The notes under the pieces: model-generated
The model's database searches: none
The model's input: the letters and a program-made list of their open reading frames with translations, nothing else
Told to the model about the DNA's origin: nothing
Position numbers and translations under genes: made by a program
Shown here: in pieces, positions 1 through 9,089 of the stretch
Position numbering within the stretch: the stretch's first letter is position 1
Layout: every line of letters begins with the position of its first letter
Origin: Mesopusillimonas faecipullorum
GTDB lineage: Bacteria; Pseudomonadota; Gammaproteobacteria; Burkholderiales; Burkholderiaceae_B
Direction: 5' to 3'
DNA: 64,000 nt
Assembly (NCBI RefSeq): GCF_020539505.1
Contig: NZ_JACDXW010000003.1
Location: 186,001-250,000, forward strand

Positions 1-306
1 ACCAAAGACAAAAACGTCGCCCGGCTGAAAAGCGACCTGCCCCGCGTGCTGCTCTGCTTTCGTGGTCAGCGCAAAACTACGTCCGACTGCCACGCCAGTC
101 GCTTGCAAGGCAGCGGCCAAGTCGTCATGCACCTGCACCCGGGCCCATTCGTGATAATCCAAACCCGCGCGCTTCAATTTCTTGTCTTCGAGTTCAAAGC
201 CCAATGGTTTGACCAGATGCAAAGCCGCACCGGTATTGGCTGCCAGGCGGATGACATTGCCGGTGTTGGGAGGGATTTCGGGACAAACCAGAATAATGTG
301 GAACAT
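1..306 (-). CDS. trmL: tRNA (cytidine(34)-2'-O)-methyltransferase TrmL, 5' part
   Basis: The first 102 codons of a gene that runs off the left edge. The product starts MFHIILVCPEIPPNTGNVIR and continues with AANTGAALHLVKPLGFELED, the hallmark N-terminus of TrmL (SPOUT/TrmH superfamily), which 2'-O-methylates the wobble base of certain tRNA-Leu isoacceptors using S-adenosylmethionine. The PPNTGN motif is the conserved N-terminal SPOUT motif. The C-terminal knot that binds AdoMet lies outside the window. The start is the ATG at 306. The gene lies 12 bp downstream of comF on the same strand, so the two are probably co-transcribed. Confidence 0.93.
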   Translation of the reverse strand, partial: MFHIILVCPEIPPNTGNVIRLAANTGAALHLVKPLGFELEDKKLKRAGLDYHEWARVQVHDDLAAALQATGVAVGRSFALTTKAEQHAGQVAFQPGDVFVFG

Positions 307-318
307 GATGCAAATGCG

Positions 319-1131
319 TTATCGGACATGGTAGGGAGTACGTGCGGCGACGACCCCCCAAACGGTTTTGGCCCCGGCCTGGCGCAGCACCGACGCGGCG
401 GCATGCAAAGTGGCGCCAGTCGTCATGACGTCGTCCACCAGCACAATGTGCGCCTGCGCCAAGTTTTGGCGGCAAACAAAAGCCTGCCCTGCGGCTTGTA
501 ATCGCTGACTGCGCTGCAAGCGTTTTTGCACGCGCTCGGCGCCGGTTTCACGGCTTCGCAAAAGTATATCCGTACGTACGCGTGCGCCCAAATGCACCTG
601 CACACCACGCGCCAGCTCGACGGCAGGGTTGAACCCTCTGCGCAACAAAGCCTGACGGGAGGCTGGTATGGGCACCAGCCAGGCTTGTCCCCACCATTCG
701 GGCATCGCGCCTTGTAAAGACTGCGCTATCAATGCCGCCAATGCACGACTATGTTGAAAGCGATGCTGCTGTTTGAACTGCCGTATCAGCTGATCTGCGG
801 GAAAAGCATAATCGCATGCGGCAATCACTTTTTCAAAAGCCGGCACCAAGGCGATGCAGTCGGGGCAATCGGAGGCCTGCGCCGGGCACAAGCCACAGCG
901 CTCACAACACGGGAAAGCCAAACGCGAAGCCAGAACGTCTTGGCGACAAAGCACGCATAAACAGCCCCCATAAGCTGGATCCTGACATAAGGGGCAGGTG
1001 CTGGGAAGCCGCGCAAAAACCTCACGCAACCCCGCCTGAACCCTTTGCCAAGCCAGCCACCAAGCACCCCGTTGGTCAATGTCCCTTCTTGCTGCAAGGC
1101 AGTGTTCGCGCCCAGGCTTCAGATACGCCAT
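319..1131 (-). CDS. comF: ComF family phosphoribosyltransferase-like protein
   Basis: A 270-residue ComF/GntX-type protein. The N-terminal half carries a cysteine-rich zinc-ribbon-like segment (CPLCQDPAYGGCLCVLC and CCERCGLCPAQASDCPDC). The C-terminal half has the type I phosphoribosyltransferase signature VLVDDVMTTGATL, the PRPP-binding loop. In competent bacteria ComF helps take up or process transforming DNA; in most proteobacteria its role is unproven. The chosen start is the ATG at 1131; an upstream in-frame TTG at 1176 would add 15 residues but intrudes further into the divergent promoter region. The bioC-like gene starts 67 bp away on the other strand. Confidence 0.88.
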   Translation of the reverse strand: MAYLKPGREHCLAARRDIDQRGAWWLAWQRVQAGLREVFARLPSTCPLCQDPAYGGCLCVLCRQDVLASRLAFPCCERCGLCPAQASDCPDCIALVPAFEKVIAACDYAFPADQLIRQFKQQHRFQHSRALAALIAQSLQGAMPEWWGQAWLVPIPASRQALLRRGFNPAVELARGVQVHLGARVRTDILLRSRETGAERVQKRLQRSQRLQAAGQAFVCRQNLAQAHIVLVDDVMTTGATLHAAASVLRQAGAKTVWGVVAARTPYHVR

Positions 1132-1198
1132 AATATGCCTCCCGGAACTCGCATCTAAGCATGTCCAGTCTGGCAACGCCAGCGCGGCTTACGCAAAA

Positions 1199-2116
1199 AT
1201 GTCCGCCATCCCCTCATTGCCCGTCAATACCCGCCATGTCGCGCTGCAGTTCGCCCGCCGCGCGCCATTGGATCACGCCCAGTTTTTGTACGGCGAAATC
1301 GCGCAGCGCATGCTGCAACGCCTAAGCTATATCCGGATAGAGCCCAAGCAGCTACTAGACGCGGGCTGCGGTGCAGGCCATGCACTAGAGCCTTTGCGCG
1401 CACGCTACGCTGACATCAGCTATACCGGCGTAGACATCTGCGCTCCTTTGCTCGAAGTTGCCCGGTCGCGCTATGGCCGTCGGCCCAGCCTATGGCAAAA
1501 GTTGCGCAACAAGCCTACGCGTCAAGCCCGCCTCATCGAGGCAGACCTGGCCACGCCCGTACTGACGCCCAATAGCCAAGACCTCATCTGGTCGAACATG
1601 GCTTTACATTGGCACCCTGCGCCGCACCTGGTGTTCGCCGAGTGGCTACGCCTGTTGCGCACCGATGGCCTGGTCATGTTTTCTTGTTTGGGGCCCGGCT
1701 CATTCGCCGAAGTCCGCCAAGCCCTGGCCGACTCGGGCAGGCAGGGTGGCACCCCTTCTTTCGTCGACATGCACGACTTTGGTGACATGCTGGTAGAAAA
1801 CGGTTTTGCCGACCCCGTCATGGACCAAGAAGTCTTGACGCTTACCTACCCCACACCCGAAAAACTGCTTGAAGACCTGCGTTCACTAGGGGGAAATGCC
1901 AGCACTCTGCGCGCACCAGGCTTGGCTACCCCAGACTGGCACAAACGCTTTTTGGCGGCACTTGATCGCCAGCGCCATATGGACGGCACGCTGCACCTGA
2001 GCCTAGAGGTTGCCTATGGTCACGCTTGGCGGCCGGCGGCAGTGCGCAAGGCAGAAGGCGAAACCCGAATTGCCATAGACGCCATACGGCGCAAAAGCAG
2101 CCCGCCCAAGCGCTGA
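1199..2116 (+). CDS. bioC: BioC-like SAM-dependent methyltransferase
   Basis: A 305-residue class I methyltransferase. SAM motif I is LLDAGCGAGHAL at about residues 52-63, followed by an acidic motif II (GVDICAPLLEVA) and a hydrophobic motif near SNMALHWHPAP. The match is to the BioC family, which methylates the free carboxyl of malonyl-ACP to start pimelate synthesis for biotin. FSCLGPGSFAEVRQAL is typical of BioC (the E. coli equivalent region reads FTTLVQGSL). No other biotin genes are visible, so the symbol rests on family resemblance. An upstream in-frame ATG at 1079 was rejected because it would run antisense through comF. The gene converges with the ntrX-like gene 31 bp away, with no clear terminator between them. 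Confidence 0.75.
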   Translation: MSAIPSLPVNTRHVALQFARRAPLDHAQFLYGEIAQRMLQRLSYIRIEPKQLLDAGCGAGHALEPLRARYADISYTGVDICAPLLEVARSRYGRRPSLWQKLRNKPTRQARLIEADLATPVLTPNSQDLIWSNMALHWHPAPHLVFAEWLRLLRTDGLVMFSCLGPGSFAEVRQALADSGRQGGTPSFVDMHDFGDMLVENGFADPVMDQEVLTLTYPTPEKLLEDLRSLGGNASTLRAPGLATPDWHKRFLAALDRQRHMDGTLHLSLEVAYGHAWRPAAVRKAEGETRIAIDAIRRKSSPPKR

Positions 2117-2147
2117 TACTCAGCACAACACGGGGCGGTGTCAGCCT

Positions 2148-2846
2148 TCAGCTTGAAGACTTCTTGCGAGAGGTATCTATGCCCAGTTGCTTGAGCTTGC
2201 GATACAGGTGAGTGCGTTCGAGGCCCGTGCGCTCGGACACCCGGGTCATGCTGTGGTTTTCCTGAACAAGGTGGTATTCGAAATAGATACGCTCGAATTC
2301 GTCTCGGGCTTCGCGTAAGGGCTGATTGAGTGAAATACTGCCCAAACGTGAGGGGTCTGCCGCTACGGCAGGCGCTAGAGAGACGGGTTCGCCTGGAGCC
2401 TCGATAGACCGAGCGACTGGCGCGTCTTCGGCGCGATACTCGGGCACACGCGGGGCTTGCGGCGCGCGCGCCCCTGGCGCGACAGGGCGTGCCAAGCCGG
2501 CAGCAACTGTCTTGAGCAGCTTTTGCAAGGTGATAGGCTTTTCGAGGAAGTCGATGGCACCTATGCGGGTGGCTTCGACGGCTGTGTCAACAGTCGCGTG
2601 ACCACTCATCATGATGACGGGCATATCAAGCAGACCTTGCGAAGCCCATTCACGCAGCAGGCTGACGCCGTCCGTGTCGGGCATCCAGATGTCGAGCAGT
2701 ACGAGGTCGGGCCGCCCGCGCAGCCTTGCCTCGCGTGCCTGGGCGGCATTTTCTGCAAGTTCTATTGTGTGCCCTTCGTCGTAAAGGATCTCGGACAACA
2801 ATTCGCGGATGCCGATTTCGTCATCAACAACCAGGATTCTGGCCAT
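2148..2846 (-). CDS. ntrX: NtrX-like response regulator lacking the AAA+ domain
   Basis: A 232-residue response regulator. Residues 1-120 form a receiver domain with acidic residues D8 and D9, the phospho-acceptor D52 in LVLLDIWMPD, and the conserved lysine in DFLEKPI. A Pro/Ala-rich linker leads directly to a C-terminal Fis-type helix-turn-helix (about 185-228; SMTRVSERTGLERTHLYRKL). Canonical NtrX is about 450 residues, with a sigma-54-interacting AAA+ ATPase in the middle. That domain is absent, so the protein probably cannot remodel sigma-54 polymerase and may act as a DNA-binding repressor or activator. It follows ntrY by 10 bp, as the cognate partner in one operon. Confidence 0.85.
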   Translation of the reverse strand: MARILVVDDEIGIRELLSEILYDEGHTIELAENAAQAREARLRGRPDLVLLDIWMPDTDGVSLLREWASQGLLDMPVIMMSGHATVDTAVEATRIGAIDFLEKPITLQKLLKTVAAGLARPVAPGARAPQAPRVPEYRAEDAPVARSIEAPGEPVSLAPAVAADPSRLGSISLNQPLREARDEFERIYFEYHLVQENHSMTRVSERTGLERTHLYRKLKQLGIDTSRKKSSS

Positions 2847-2856
2847 ATTGCTTCAC

Positions 2857-5235
2857 CTATGTTTTTGCAGCATTATCGTTCTCCGGCGCGCTGTCGTCCA
2901 TACCCACACCCGATTGCGCGAAGCGCGTGAACAAAATGGAAATGCGGGCTCCCCCCACACGCCGATTGGATACCTCTATGCGCCCACCATGTTCTTCAAT
3001 GATTTTACGGACGATGGCCAGACCTAGCCCTGTACCCGTGGACTTGGTCGTGACGTAGGGCTCAAATACGCGGGCCAACACCTGAGGCTCAAAGCCCGGC
3101 CCATTGTCGGAAATCATCAGATGCGCCGCCATTTGCGCGTCACCCGGCTCAAGCTCGGACCGCACCAGACGTGTTTGCACTTCTATGAGCGCTTCGTGCT
3201 CGCCCTCTTGGGCCTGCAAAGCATCGCGCGCGTTCGCCAACAAATTATGTATGACCTGCCTAAGCTGGGTAAGATCGCCCTCGATATCCGGCAGTTCGTT
3301 GGCCAGCGACACCGACAAGCGTATGGACTGATCGTCCAGCCTGGGCTGTTCGGCAGCTGGGTCCCAGCCATACAAGGTCAACACATCGGCCACTAACGCA
3401 TTCAAGCTGATACGCTGCAATTGAGCAGGCGGCGTGCGGGCATATTCTCGAAAATCATCCACCATTTGCTTAAGCGATGCCACCTGGTTGACGATGGTGT
3501 TGGTCGCCCTTTGCAGCATAGCCGCCTCATCGGGCGGCAGGCGGTCGGAGAGTTTGTGCGCCAAGCGCTCTGCGGAAAGCTGAATGGGTGTCAGCGGGTT
3601 TTTGATCTCGTGCGCCAGCCTTCTTGCCACTTCACCCCAGGCTACCGTCCGGTTAGCGGAGATGACTTCGCTGATGTCATCGAAAACCACCAGATAACCA
3701 TTGCTGCGACCATCCAGGCTCATGTGGGTGCCGCGCGCCAGCAGGGTAACGACGTGCTGGTTCTTGCCTTGCACAGAGGTCTGCGGAAGATCAAGTTCGA
3801 ATTGCTGTTGCCAATGCTGGCGTTCCGACTCTACCGCCGCGTGTGCCACAAAGGCCTGGCGCACCTGCCGAGCAAAGCCCATGGTCTGTTCAACAACCTC
3901 TAGGGGGCAACCCCTGACCGAGCGCAAATCGGCCTGCAAGATACTCTGAGCCCCCTGATTGAACATAGTGACCCGAAAGCCCTCATCGAACACCAAAACG
4001 CCAGAAGATAAGTTGCTAAGCACAGACTCCAGATAAACATTGCTGCGCTCAAGCTGCAAGCGATTGGCCTCGACCATGCGCCGGGCATCGTCCAGTTGCC
4101 GCGTCATCGCGTTGAATGAACGTGTCAGCTGACCCACCTCGTCTTTCTCGGGAGGCTCTGGCAAAGGGCGGTAATCGCCTACCGCCACGGCTTGCGTACC
4201 TGCGGCCAGGCTAAGCAGCGGGCGCACCAAGCGCCGGGAAATAGCCAACGCCGCTACGATGGCAGCGAACACCGACAGCACCAGGGCCAATGTCAATGTA
4301 ATGCTGTATAGCTTGCGCAAACCCATGCGCGACAAGGCCAGCTCTTGGTAATCGCTAAAACCTTGTTGCACCAGGCTGGCACTGCGCGCAATTTTCTCGG
4401 GTACGGGCTGAATCACTTGCAGCCATCGAGTATCCATGGAGCCCCCCGACAGCGAAGGCACTCGATCCAGCGTAGGGATAGGCACCACAACGCGCAAGTG
4501 CAAACCTGTTTCTTGGGCCACACGACCTACGCCTGCATCGTCGGCTTCAGCCTGGGCATAGTGCCGCGACACACGCAGCTGACTCAACACATGCAAAGGC
4601 GGCCCCTCCGGTATCAACTGCCCATAGCTGGAAGAGGAAAACGCCAGGAGGCGGCCATTACCGGTAAACACCATGGCCTCTACGGCATCCACGGTCTCAC
4701 GCAGCTGCAATAGGCTGGCTGCCATTTCGGCATCGTCGACATTGGAAAGCTTGGATGCCGCCGATCGAGCGCGCGCCGTCAATTCGTCGAGCTGGGTGTC
4801 CAGTGCTGCCCGCCCAAGGTTGAGCCCCGCTTCGAGTGCGTACTCGACGCGCACGTTAAACCAAGACTCGATGGAACGGGACATGAATTGCACCGAGAGC
4901 AGGTAAATCAGCGCCCCCGGCAGCACCCCCACCAAAGCGAACGACAAGGCAAAACGAGCCGTGAGTCGGGCGCCAAACTGCCGCCTGCGTATTTGCCGCA
5001 GCAAGCGCGCCGACATGAGCAACACCCAGCCTATCAGCGCTACCGCCAGCACGCCGTTAAACAGCAGCAATAGATCGTAGTGCTGGGCAAAGCGCGAGGC
5101 ATTGCCGGTAGACCACACCAGCAAGGCGAACAGCGCCAGACCGCTGACGATGGCGACCGTCAGGATCAAACGCAAGCCCCACTTTACGAGGCGGTTTGCT
5201 CGTCGTCTAAGATTTCGAATTGAAAGTTTTTCCAT
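2857..5235 (-). CDS. ntrY: NtrY-like membrane sensor histidine kinase
   Basis: A 792-residue sensor kinase. Hydrophobic segments near residues 18-46, 54-78 and 92-115, then an approximately 190-residue extracytoplasmic region and another segment near 308-332, anchor it in the inner membrane. A HAMP domain, a PAS domain and the kinase core follow. The phospho-acceptor is H542 in RLAHEIKNPLTP; the N box is NLLANARDAL and the G boxes are DNGPGFEP and GTGLGLAIV. NtrY-type kinases respond to nitrogen or redox state. The start codon lies inside the 3' end of the DUF4390 gene (52 bp overlap), which suggests translational coupling. Upstream are DUF4390 and rsmB; downstream is the cognate ntrX-like gene. 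Confidence 0.92.
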   Translation of the reverse strand: MEKLSIRNLRRRANRLVKWGLRLILTVAIVSGLALFALLVWSTGNASRFAQHYDLLLLFNGVLAVALIGWVLLMSARLLRQIRRRQFGARLTARFALSFALVGVLPGALIYLLSVQFMSRSIESWFNVRVEYALEAGLNLGRAALDTQLDELTARARSAASKLSNVDDAEMAASLLQLRETVDAVEAMVFTGNGRLLAFSSSSYGQLIPEGPPLHVLSQLRVSRHYAQAEADDAGVGRVAQETGLHLRVVVPIPTLDRVPSLSGGSMDTRWLQVIQPVPEKIARSASLVQQGFSDYQELALSRMGLRKLYSITLTLALVLSVFAAIVAALAISRRLVRPLLSLAAGTQAVAVGDYRPLPEPPEKDEVGQLTRSFNAMTRQLDDARRMVEANRLQLERSNVYLESVLSNLSSGVLVFDEGFRVTMFNQGAQSILQADLRSVRGCPLEVVEQTMGFARQVRQAFVAHAAVESERQHWQQQFELDLPQTSVQGKNQHVVTLLARGTHMSLDGRSNGYLVVFDDISEVISANRTVAWGEVARRLAHEIKNPLTPIQLSAERLAHKLSDRLPPDEAAMLQRATNTIVNQVASLKQMVDDFREYARTPPAQLQRISLNALVADVLTLYGWDPAAEQPRLDDQSIRLSVSLANELPDIEGDLTQLRQVIHNLLANARDALQAQEGEHEALIEVQTRLVRSELEPGDAQMAAHLMISDNGPGFEPQVLARVFEPYVTTKSTGTGLGLAIVRKIIEEHGGRIEVSNRRVGGARISILFTRFAQSGVGMDDSAPENDNAAKT

Positions 5236-5777
5236 GGCGTGGCCAAGGTCCAGGCACTACTGTTGTAAGCATCTATCTGGAAAGGTCTAGGCAATCGTGT
5301 GGTGTCCAGACGCAAACGCAAGCGACCATCGTAATTAACACCTGTATCGAGCTCGCTGGTTTCGGCAACCGCCCATCCGCGGATGTTGCGCATGAATGAC
5401 AAGGCCTCGTCCAGCGATGCCAGCGGCAGGGCAAATTCGTTGTTTCCTACGCGCCACTGCCTGGTCAGCACGTTGTAGAACACGCGGTAGGTACGCTGGG
5501 TATCGACCACCGTTTTATCAAACCACCAGCTGCGCGACGAGACAATCTGCAGTTCGGCCACGAAATACAAAGGCACGCCTTTCTCGGCAGCCGTGCGCAA
5601 CTCTGGACTAAGCGTGAGGTCGATATTGGCATCCAGGTATAGCTTGCCGTCGCGCGCCACGGGTTCCACGCTGACGACTTCATTGCGCGCTTCTTGAGCG
5701 TAAGCGACAGACGGCGCAAAGTGCGCCAGCAGGCTTAAGCACAACAACAGAACAACACTCAAGTAGCGATGAGTCAT
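5184..5777 (-). CDS. DUF4390 family exported protein
   Basis: A 197-residue protein with a signal peptide: a short basic start (MTHRYL), a hydrophobic core and a probable cleavage after SVAYA. The mature part (EARNEVVSVEPVARDGKLYL onward) matches DUF4390, a betaproteobacterial family of unknown function usually encoded directly before ntrYX-type genes. The start is the ATG at 5777; an in-frame extension to 5795 only adds residues before the basic n-region. Its last 52 bp overlap the start of ntrY in another frame. Given the invariant neighbourhood, it may act in the envelope with the sensor kinase, but that is inference. Confidence 0.82.
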   Translation of the reverse strand: MTHRYLSVVLLLCLSLLAHFAPSVAYAQEARNEVVSVEPVARDGKLYLDANIDLTLSPELRTAAEKGVPLYFVAELQIVSSRSWWFDKTVVDTQRTYRVFYNVLTRQWRVGNNEFALPLASLDEALSFMRNIRGWAVAETSELDTGVNYDGRLRLRLDTTRLPRPFQIDAYNSSAWTLATPWKNFQFEILDDEQTAS

Positions 5778-5816
5778 GACGCACGCGCAAAACACACAAT
5801 ACCAATCTGGAAGCGT

Positions 5817-7157
5817 TCAGGCCCGCTTGGTAAACAAGGCGTAGAAGAAACCATCGAACCACATATGGCCGGATTCATCTGGCAGTGGCAGCAATTGCCC
5901 AGGAGCAGGCATACGCTGGGCGTCGCCATGGGTTTGCAGAAAACGCTGCGCCTGAAGTTCGCCCTCTTGGGGAAAGATCGAACACGTAGCATACAGCATG
6001 CGCCCGCCTGGCTTGACTGTCTGCCAGAGCGCATCGGCAATGCGACGTTGCAAGGCTGCGGTGCGTGCAACGTCGGACTCACGGCGCAACCAGCGTATGT
6101 CGGGATGGCGCCGCACCACACCGGAAGCGGTGCAGGGCACGTCGGCCAGCACCGCATCGAAGGGCTTGCCATCCCACCATTGCGCGGGAGCTGCCGCATC
6201 GGAGCAATGCAGTTGCACGCGTGGCGACATCAAACCCAATCGCGTCAGGTTCTGGCCCACGCGTTCCAGACGCACCTTATCGTCATCCAACGCCCAAAGC
6301 TCGACATCGGCGCATTCCAGCAAATGCGCCGTTTTACCCCCGGGCGCGGCGCAGGCATCCAGCACCCGTTCACCATCGATCGGCGCCAGACAAGGTGCCG
6401 CCAACTGTGCGGAGGCGTCCTGAACCGACCACCAGCCTTGATTGAAACCTGGGATCTCGGTCACCGGGCGGGCGCGCGCCAGCACCACGCCAGCCTGCCC
6501 CACGCGCTCGTGAGGCATGTCCGCCTGAGTCAGAGCCGCGCACATATCATCTATAGAAATGGCGCGCAGATTGACGCGCAGGCTCATGGGCCCGGGCTGA
6601 TCGGAGGCGGCCAGTAACGCCTGCCACTGCTGCGGATAGGCTTGACGCACAGCGCGTATCCACCAATCGGGAAAATTCCATTTGGCTTCGGGGCGCTTGC
6701 AGGCCTGTGCAAGCAGTGCCTTATGTTCACGCGTGAGACGGCGCAAACAAGCGTTCAGCAGGCCCTTATAAGCCGGCATGTCCTTAGCTGCCCTGACCGC
6801 TTGATCTACCACGGTGTGCACGGCGTAACGGGGAATATCGGGCCTGCGCTCGGCCTCTTCGTCGCTGAGTGACAACGCAGTTTCAAGCAAGGCCAGCGCC
6901 ACGCGCAGCAAAGCATCGAATAAGGCATCGGGGGGAACCCGATTAACCATCAGATTGCGCAGCTCGGTAGCCAAACCCAGGCGCCGCATGGTGTGAAAGG
7001 TGATGGCCTGTACCGCTGGGCGCTGTGCCGCCGGCGTGTGCACCAGGCTGTCGGATAAAGACCGCCCCCCCAGCACCGCCTGCACATGGCGGGCGCTGGC
7101 CAGCATCAGATCGGATAAGGCGGCACGCGATACGTTTGCAGGGTTGGGAACAGACAC
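5817..7157 (-). CDS. rsmB: 16S rRNA (cytosine(967)-C(5))-methyltransferase RsmB
   Basis: A 446-residue RsmB/Sun protein. The N-terminal ~150 residues are a NusB-like RNA-binding domain. The methyltransferase half has the SAM motif VLDACAAPGGKTAHLLE, the DVPCTASGVVRRHPDIRW motif holding one essential cysteine, and ATCSIFPQEGE holding the other (the TCS nucleophile region). It methylates C967 of 16S rRNA. The annotated start is a GTG at 7157 without an obvious ribosome binding site; an ATG at 7106 would shorten the protein by 17 residues. The product begins an apparent operon with DUF4390, ntrY and ntrX (39 bp to the next start), divergent from rimO. Confidence 0.94.
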   Translation of the reverse strand: MSVPNPANVSRAALSDLMLASARHVQAVLGGRSLSDSLVHTPAAQRPAVQAITFHTMRRLGLATELRNLMVNRVPPDALFDALLRVALALLETALSLSDEEAERRPDIPRYAVHTVVDQAVRAAKDMPAYKGLLNACLRRLTREHKALLAQACKRPEAKWNFPDWWIRAVRQAYPQQWQALLAASDQPGPMSLRVNLRAISIDDMCAALTQADMPHERVGQAGVVLARARPVTEIPGFNQGWWSVQDASAQLAAPCLAPIDGERVLDACAAPGGKTAHLLECADVELWALDDDKVRLERVGQNLTRLGLMSPRVQLHCSDAAAPAQWWDGKPFDAVLADVPCTASGVVRRHPDIRWLRRESDVARTAALQRRIADALWQTVKPGGRMLYATCSIFPQEGELQAQRFLQTHGDAQRMPAPGQLLPLPDESGHMWFDGFFYALFTKRA

Positions 7158-7281
7158 GGATAGCCCAAGAATAAGGAATCATAGAATTGTAACATTCGCC
7201 TCCCGGTCCAGCCTCCCTATGCGCCCCGTCTCTGTTCTGGAAAACCGTTAAAATCCAGACATCTACAAGAGGTTCTCTCGC

Positions 7282-8601
7282 ATGTCTTCTCCCAAAGTAG
7301 GTTTCGTCAGCTTGGGCTGCCCCAAGGCGCTGGTCGACTCCGAACGCATACTTACGCAGCTGCGTACCGACGGCTACGCCATCACCCCCGACTACAACGA
7401 CGCAGACGTCGTGGTGGTCAATACCTGTGGCTTCATCGATAGCGCCAAGGCCGAATCCCTGGAAGCCATAGGCGAAGCCATCGCCGAGAACGGTCGCGTC
7501 ATCGTGACCGGCTGCATGGGCGTCGAAGAAAACGTCATCCGCGACGTTCACCCTGCCGTGCTGGCCGTTACCGGCCCCCAGCAGTACGAACAAGTCGTTC
7601 GGGCCGTACACAACGCCGCGCCGCCACCGGCCCGCGACCACGACCCCTACACCGATCTCGTGCCCCCGCAAGGCCTCAAACTGACGCCGCGGCACTACGC
7701 CTATCTGAAGATATCCGAAGGCTGCAACCATCGATGCAGTTTCTGTATCATCCCCTCGCTTCGAGGGGATCTTGTCAGCCGCCCCATAGGCGACGTCATG
7801 GGCGAAGCCGAACGCTTGGTGCGCGCCGGCGTGCAAGAACTGCTGGTCATTTCGCAAGACACCAGCGCCTACGGCGTCGACCTCAAGTTCCGCACAGGGT
7901 TCTGGAACGGCAAGCCTATCAAAACGCATATGACGCAGCTGTGCGAGGCACTGGCCGAGTTCGGCGTGTGGGTACGCTTGCATTACGTTTATCCGTATCC
8001 CCACGTAGATCAGGTCATTCCGCTCATGGCCGAAGGCAAGATCCTGCCTTACCTGGATATCCCCTTCCAGCACGCCAGTCCACGGGTGCTCAAACTGATG
8101 AAGCGCCCTGCCTTCGAAGACAAGACCTTGGCCCGCATCAAGCGGTGGCGCCAGGAATGTCCCGATCTTACGCTGCGCTCCACCTTCATCGTGGGCTTTC
8201 CCGGCGAGACCGACGAAGACTTCGAATACCTGCTCGACTGGATGAGCGAGGCTCAATTGGATCGTGTGGGATGCTTCCAGTATTCGCCCGTCGATGGCGC
8301 ACCTGCCAACGAGTTGCCTGGCGCAGTGCCCGACGAAGTCAAGGAAGAACGCTGGCACCGCTTCATGGCACACCAACAGGAAATCTCGGCTCAAAGGCTG
8401 GCCGCCAAAGTGGGTCGCGAACTCGAAGTGCTCATCGACGAAGTGGATGCCGACGGAGCCATCGCACGCTCTAGCGCCGACGCACCGGAAATCGATGGCA
8501 CGGTACGGGTTCAGGGCACGCAAAAATTCAGCCCAGGCCAGCGTATACGTGTCAAAATAACCGGCGCCGACGCCTACGACCTGCAGGCACAGGCACTCTA
8601 A
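7282..8601 (+). CDS. rimO: Ribosomal protein S12 methylthiotransferase RimO
   Basis: A 439-residue radical-SAM methylthiotransferase that adds a methylthio group to a conserved aspartate of ribosomal protein S12. It has the three expected domains: an N-terminal UPF0004 [4Fe-4S] domain (cysteines in [21 protein letters not shown] and VTGCMGVEE), a radical-SAM core with [18 protein letters not shown] (CxxxCxxC cluster), and a C-terminal TRAM domain. Length and motifs are typical. The start ATG at 7282 has an AGAGGT ribosome binding site. The doxX-like gene follows by 20 bp on the same strand. The long minus-strand reading frame opposite this gene is a shadow. Confidence 0.96.
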   Translation: MSSPKVGFVSLGCPKALVDSERILTQLRTDGYAITPDYNDADVVVVNTCGFIDSAKAESLEAIGEAIAENGRVIVTGCMGVEENVIRDVHPAVLAVTGPQQYEQVVRAVHNAAPPPARDHDPYTDLVPPQGLKLTPRHYAYLKISEGCNHRCSFCIIPSLRGDLVSRPIGDVMGEAERLVRAGVQELLVISQDTSAYGVDLKFRTGFWNGKPIKTHMTQLCEALAEFGVWVRLHYVYPYPHVDQVIPLMAEGKILPYLDIPFQHASPRVLKLMKRPAFEDKTLARIKRWRQECPDLTLRSTFIVGFPGETDEDFEYLLDWMSEAQLDRVGCFQYSPVDGAPANELPGAVPDEVKEERWHRFMAHQQEISAQRLAAKVGRELEVLIDEVDADGAIARSSADAPEIDGTVRVQGTQKFSPGQRIRVKITGADAYDLQAQAL

Positions 8602-8621
8602 ATACACTCGGAGACCGCCCT

Positions 8622-9032
8622 ATGTCCAATTCCACCCTTGATGATCTTGGCAAACTCGTTCTACGTTTAAGCGTCGGCATTCTCATGCTGATGCACGGCA
8701 TTTTTAAACTTAGTCACGGCATAGGCGGCATAGAGGGTATGTTGGTAGCCAAGGGGCTGCCCGCCTTTTTTGCCTGGGGCGCTTACGTGGGCGAAGTCAT
8801 CGCACCCGTTATTGTCATTCTGGGTTTGTACACGCGCCTGGGCGGTTTGCTGCTCGTGGTGCAAATGGTGGTTGCCATCCTGCTGGCGCACATGGCGCAG
8901 CTAAGCATGGTCAACAGTATGGGCGGCTGGCAGCTCGAGCTGCAAGGCCTGTTCTTGTTTGGTGGCTTGGCTATCGCGTTGTTGGGTGCCGGGCGCTTCA
9001 GTCTGGGCGGCTCGGGCGGTCGCTGGAACTAG
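8622..9032 (+). CDS. DoxX family inner-membrane protein
   Basis: A 136-residue, very hydrophobic protein of the DoxX/SURF4-like family with four predicted membrane segments (starting near LGKLVLRLSVGILMLMHGIF, then APVIVILGLY, LLLVVQMVVAILLAHM and FLFGGLAIALLGAG). DoxX-type proteins have been linked to redox homeostasis, but their biochemistry is poorly defined. It follows rimO by 20 bp and ends before a good bidirectional terminator, so the two probably share a transcript. The specific function is not known. Confidence 0.85.
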   Translation: MSNSTLDDLGKLVLRLSVGILMLMHGIFKLSHGIGGIEGMLVAKGLPAFFAWGAYVGEVIAPVIVILGLYTRLGGLLLVVQMVVAILLAHMAQLSMVNSMGGWQLELQGLFLFGGLAIALLGAGRFSLGGSGGRWN

Positions 9033-9053
9033 CTCCCTGCACATGCTGCCTAC

Positions 9054-9080
9054 AAAGAGCCTGGCCCAGCCAGGCTCTTT
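9054..9080. terminator. Bidirectional rho-independent terminator
   Basis: Perfect 12-bp inverted repeat AAAGAGCCTGGC / GCCAGGCTCTTT around a 3-nt CCA loop. The arms end in T-runs on one strand and A-runs on the other, so it can stop transcription from doxX (+) and from the convergent trhO (-). Confidence 0.9.
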
Positions 9081-9089
9081 TGCTTTGGG

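Noticed and set aside
5769-6617. Open 282-codon frame on the plus strand
   Set aside because: Antisense to rsmB, without ribosome binding site or family match.
6943-8607. Open 554-codon frame on the minus strand
   Set aside because: It lies opposite rimO and the 5' end of rsmB; the composition is that of an antisense shadow and it matches no family I know.
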